Shown here: one piece after another, positions 61,622 to 64,000 of the stretch
How the letters are laid out: each line of letters begins with the position of its first letter
Position numbering within the stretch: position 1 is the stretch's first letter
Source of the DNA: Methylobacterium currus
GTDB lineage: Bacteria; Pseudomonadota; Alphaproteobacteria; Rhizobiales; Beijerinckiaceae
Assembly: GCF_003058325.1 (NCBI RefSeq)
Contig: NZ_CP028844.1
Span: 660,001-724,000, forward strand
Length of the DNA: 64,000 nt
Direction of reading: 5' to 3'
Program-made: the position numbers and the translations under genes
Notes under the pieces: generated by a model
Databases searched by the model: none
Told to the model about the DNA's origin: nothing
What the model saw: the letters and a program-made list of their open reading frames with translations, nothing else

Positions 61622-62056
61622 CCAATACCCACCATCCTACGTACGGGCCGCGTCGCGTATTGGCCCACCAGCCCCGCCAGCCCCCCCGGCCGGCGGGGCT
61701 AGCTGTTTCAGCCGCCGGTCAGCATAGCGAGCGGCGCTCGGCTACATCCGGCGGGCGAACGCCTTCAATGGGCATTCGGGGAGCGGGTTTTTGCGATCGT
61801 GGCGGGCTGTTCGCAGTCATCAGCACATATAAGTTTCAGCAAGAAGCGGGCGCACATCACACCCATAGTGCCCGCAAGCATTGAATGAGGAAGTATATCA
61901 ATTGTATTTCCTCTGAACAAAAATACACCCGTTGCCACAGATGCTGCAAATCCTGCCGTGAAAGTGAAAAACATTCACATCCCCGCTACCAGTCCAGTCA
62001 GGCACTTCGAATTCTGCTGGGTCGCACTTCGATTGAGAGAGCAGAACGATTATCGT
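61622..62056. other. Intergenic, nothing recognised
   Basis: About 435 bases, AT-richer after 61850. A short GC hairpin (ccccggccggcgggg, near 61684-61698) is the only structure noticed. Confidence 0.45.
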
Positions 62057-63508
62057 TCAAGCGGTGATTCGGTCGTCCAACACATGATGATATGTGCGGG
62101 CTGTGCCTTTGCGCGTCCGCTTGGCCTCGTAGAGCGCCGTGTCGGCGCGGCGAAGGATTTCCGCTCGGCTCCGAGCCGCCGCACCGGACCAAGCGACCCC
62201 AATCGTGCCGGTGACGTTCGCGATCTGCCCTAATCCATCCGCAACGATGTGAAGGTTGCGGAGCAGCTGCTGCACCAAGAGATCCAGAGCAGCTCGACTT
62301 ACCGTTGAGGGAACTAGGACTGCGAACTCGTCACCCCCGAGCCGTGCCGGGAAGAACGAGCTCAGGTACTCTGCTCGCAACTGCTCTGCTACGCGGCGCA
62401 GCACCTCGTCGCCTGCAGCGTGCCCCATCACGTCGTTCACGCCCTTGAAGCCGTCGAGGTCAATCAGCATCACTGCCAGTTCCGCGCCCGTCGCGTGGGC
62501 GTCCCTCAGGCGGGCATCCAGGACGCGGTTGAACTCCGCTCGGTTAGGGAGCTGGGTGAGGTCGTCGGTACGGGCGAGGTGCTGCAGCTTCTCCTCCATG
62601 CGATGCCGCTCCGTGATGTCCTGGATCAGGCCGACCAACGCGATGGGTTTGCCCTTCGACAGCTCAATCTCCCCCAGGCAGCGCACGCGCCGCTGGTGGC
62701 CCCTGGCAGTCACGAGGTCGGCGTCCAGTTCAAACGGTTCACCTGTGTCGAGCGTGCGCCTCACCGCATCGAGGAAAGTGGTCCGGTCCAGTTCCGGGAT
62801 GTAGCTCATGAGGTCGCCATTCGGTACACCTCCGCTGACGGGCAGCTCATGGATTGCGAAGACCCCATCCGACCAAGTCGCGGAGCGTCGCTCGAGGTCG
62901 TAGCGCCACGACCCCATATCGGCCATTCGCTCGGCCCGCTTGAACTGACGCCGTTCGCGCTCGAGGTGCTCGACCATCAAGCGTCGATCCTCGGCAATTT
63001 CCGCGGCACGCAGGGCCACCATCCGCGCCTCGAACAGCGCCTCGGCCGCGCAGGCCAGATCCGAGAGGATTTCCACATCGGTGGCAGAGGGCTCGCGAGG
63101 CTCATCGTCCAGCACGCACAGCGTGCCGATGGTAACTGCATCACCGTTGGCCTGAGTGATGCGGACTGGGACCCCTGCGTAGTAGCGGATGTTGGGCGAG
63201 CCCGTGACGAACTGGCTCGCCGCGAAGCGAGGATCGAGCCTGGCGTCCGCCACGATCAGGGGCGCTTCCGTCTCGAACACGACAGGACAGAAAGCTCCCG
63301 CACGGGTCGTTTCGGGCGCCAGCGGCCCGCATCGCGCCTTGAACCACTGCCGTTCGGGGTCAATCAGCGTGATCGAGGACATGCGTGTGCCCAGCATGCG
63401 CTGGGCGAGTTTCGCCAGGGCGTCGAACTCGGGCTGTGGTGGAGTGTCGAGGAGCGCGATCTCGGCGAGCGCCTTCTGGCGCACCGCTTCCCGTTGTCTG
63501 TCCGACAT
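62057..63508 (-). CDS. GAF-PAS-GGDEF diguanylate cyclase
   Basis: A 483-residue signalling protein that would make cyclic di-GMP. Domains in order: GAF (about 25-165; FDALAKLAQRMLGTRMSSITLIDPERQWFKARCG ... FCPVVFETEAPLIVADARLD), PAS (about 190-310; MADMGSWRYDLERRSATWSDGVFAIHEL), GGDEF (about 320-480; DDLTQLPNRAEFNRVLDARL ... RLGGDEFAVLVP). The intact GGDEF motif predicts activity. No RxxD inhibitory site is seen five residues upstream, and no EAL domain. No membrane segment, so cytoplasmic. Confidence 0.9.
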   Translation of the reverse strand: MSDRQREAVRQKALAEIALLDTPPQPEFDALAKLAQRMLGTRMSSITLIDPERQWFKARCGPLAPETTRAGAFCPVVFETEAPLIVADARLDPRFAASQFVTGSPNIRYYAGVPVRITQANGDAVTIGTLCVLDDEPREPSATDVEILSDLACAAEALFEARMVALRAAEIAEDRRLMVEHLERERRQFKRAERMADMGSWRYDLERRSATWSDGVFAIHELPVSGGVPNGDLMSYIPELDRTTFLDAVRRTLDTGEPFELDADLVTARGHQRRVRCLGEIELSKGKPIALVGLIQDITERHRMEEKLQHLARTDDLTQLPNRAEFNRVLDARLRDAHATGAELAVMLIDLDGFKGVNDVMGHAAGDEVLRRVAEQLRAEYLSSFFPARLGGDEFAVLVPSTVSRAALDLLVQQLLRNLHIVADGLGQIANVTGTIGVAWSGAAARSRAEILRRADTALYEAKRTRKGTARTYHHVLDDRITA

Positions 63509-63622
63509 GCTGCCTCACCGCATTCCTCAGCCGGTGCTACATCGGCGGCAGTGAACGTCTCGTTTCTGACAGTTCCGACCAGGGGCAACCATTGGCGTGG
63601 TTAAGCCAATCGGGTTCTTAGC

Positions 63623-64000
63623 TTAAGACGGTCGGATACGGCCCCTGGAACAGCTCGCCATGGCCTCGCGTCGGAACAGGGTGCGCCAGCGGCGGCGCCG
63701 ATGCTCATCGCGGTCGTGCACCATGTGGCCGCGCTGACAGAATGCCGCCAGGTTGGCGTCCTCGTTGTTGGCCGTGTCGTGGTCGCGGTGGGCCGCCGCC
63801 AGTACCACCCTCGTGACACGGACCCGAGCGAGCAGATCATCGTCGCGCAGCCGCTGCCGGAGCCGGTGCCCCTGGCCGTCGCGCCAGTCCGAGATCTCGG
63901 CATCCCCCCGCCGGCCGTCGCCGAGGTGGAAGACCCGCTGCAGGAGCGGGCGGGCGCACTCCTCGCACCGGCCCCGCGCCCGGCGGAAGCGGATGGCGCC
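63623..64000 (-). CDS. HNH-type endonuclease-like protein (5' end beyond window)
   Basis: The last 125 residues of a protein starting outside the window. Seen: RARGRCEECARPLL (first Cys pair), then VVLAAAHRDHDTANNEDANLAAFCQRGHMVHDRDEHRRRRW, matching the HNH layout (H-x-D-H, N, C-x-x-[CG]-H). The usual second Cys of the C-x-x-C pair is Gly here (CQRGH). Reading continues to the right edge without a stop. Confidence 0.7.
   Translation of the reverse strand, partial: GAIRFRRARGRCEECARPLLQRVFHLGDGRRGDAEISDWRDGQGHRLRQRLRDDDLLARVRVTRVVLAAAHRDHDTANNEDANLAAFCQRGHMVHDRDEHRRRRWRTLFRREAMASCSRGRIRPS

Overview
The window is high-GC DNA from an alphaproteobacterium, most likely a Methylobacterium-type member of the Hyphomicrobiales. 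The support is codon use, DUF3768 and other typical small proteins, sorAB, and the furan-catabolic gene set. I had no database, so the genus is an inference.

Layout. 1-1411: chromosomal flank with a His-rich cupin and a small conserved protein. 1501-1590: tRNA-Ser(CGA) with an integrase gene directly downstream. The last 18 bp of the tRNA recur at 58761-58778. A paired GGTACAAA-N5-GGTACAAA motif lies about 65-80 bp inside each copy. Together these look like attL and attR, with integrase arm sites, of a roughly 57 kb genomic island. A third, shorter copy (6212-6224) is followed directly by a strong terminator, so a smaller element (1591-6224) carrying an OLD-like ATPase/nuclease may be nested. 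To the right of 58778 lie a broken second integrase, a fragment resembling an ISL3 transposase, a complete IS1182-type element, a GAF-PAS-GGDEF protein and an HNH protein cut by the window edge.

Inside the island: (i) 6266-10141, hypothetical proteins, DUF3768 and a HTH regulator; (ii) 10614-15888, a sulfite module with a YeiH-type exporter, SorA/SorB sulfite dehydrogenase, a second sulfite-oxidase-family enzyme, a DUF202 protein and a LysR regulator; (iii) 15968-19362, an ECF sigma/anti-sigma pair divergent from DUF305 and beta-propeller genes, with near-identical promoters facing both ways; (iv) 19417-24959, scrambled DNA with a truncated EamA gene, four unknown genes in AT-richer DNA and a truncated ABC permease; (v) 25090-38165, a metal-uptake region with PCuAC copper chaperone, NiCoT transporter and two mirror-image copies of a three-gene module (DUF2946-like protein, TonB receptor, exported DJ-1/PfpI protein) with an IS66 element between them; (vi) a frameshifted sodium:solute symporter; (vii) 39633-57847, a furfural/HMF/2-furoate degradation cluster.

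In the furan cluster, a GMC oxidase (HmfH) and aldehyde dehydrogenase would oxidise HMF or furfural, and UbiD/UbiX (HmfF/G) would decarboxylate furandicarboxylate to furoate. HmfD would activate furoate to furoyl-CoA, HmfABC hydroxylate the ring, and HmfE release 2-oxoglutarate. An MFS transporter, a LysR and two paralogous AraC regulators accompany them. If the island boundaries hold, the window shows a mobile furan-catabolism and sulfite-oxidation island at tRNA-Ser.
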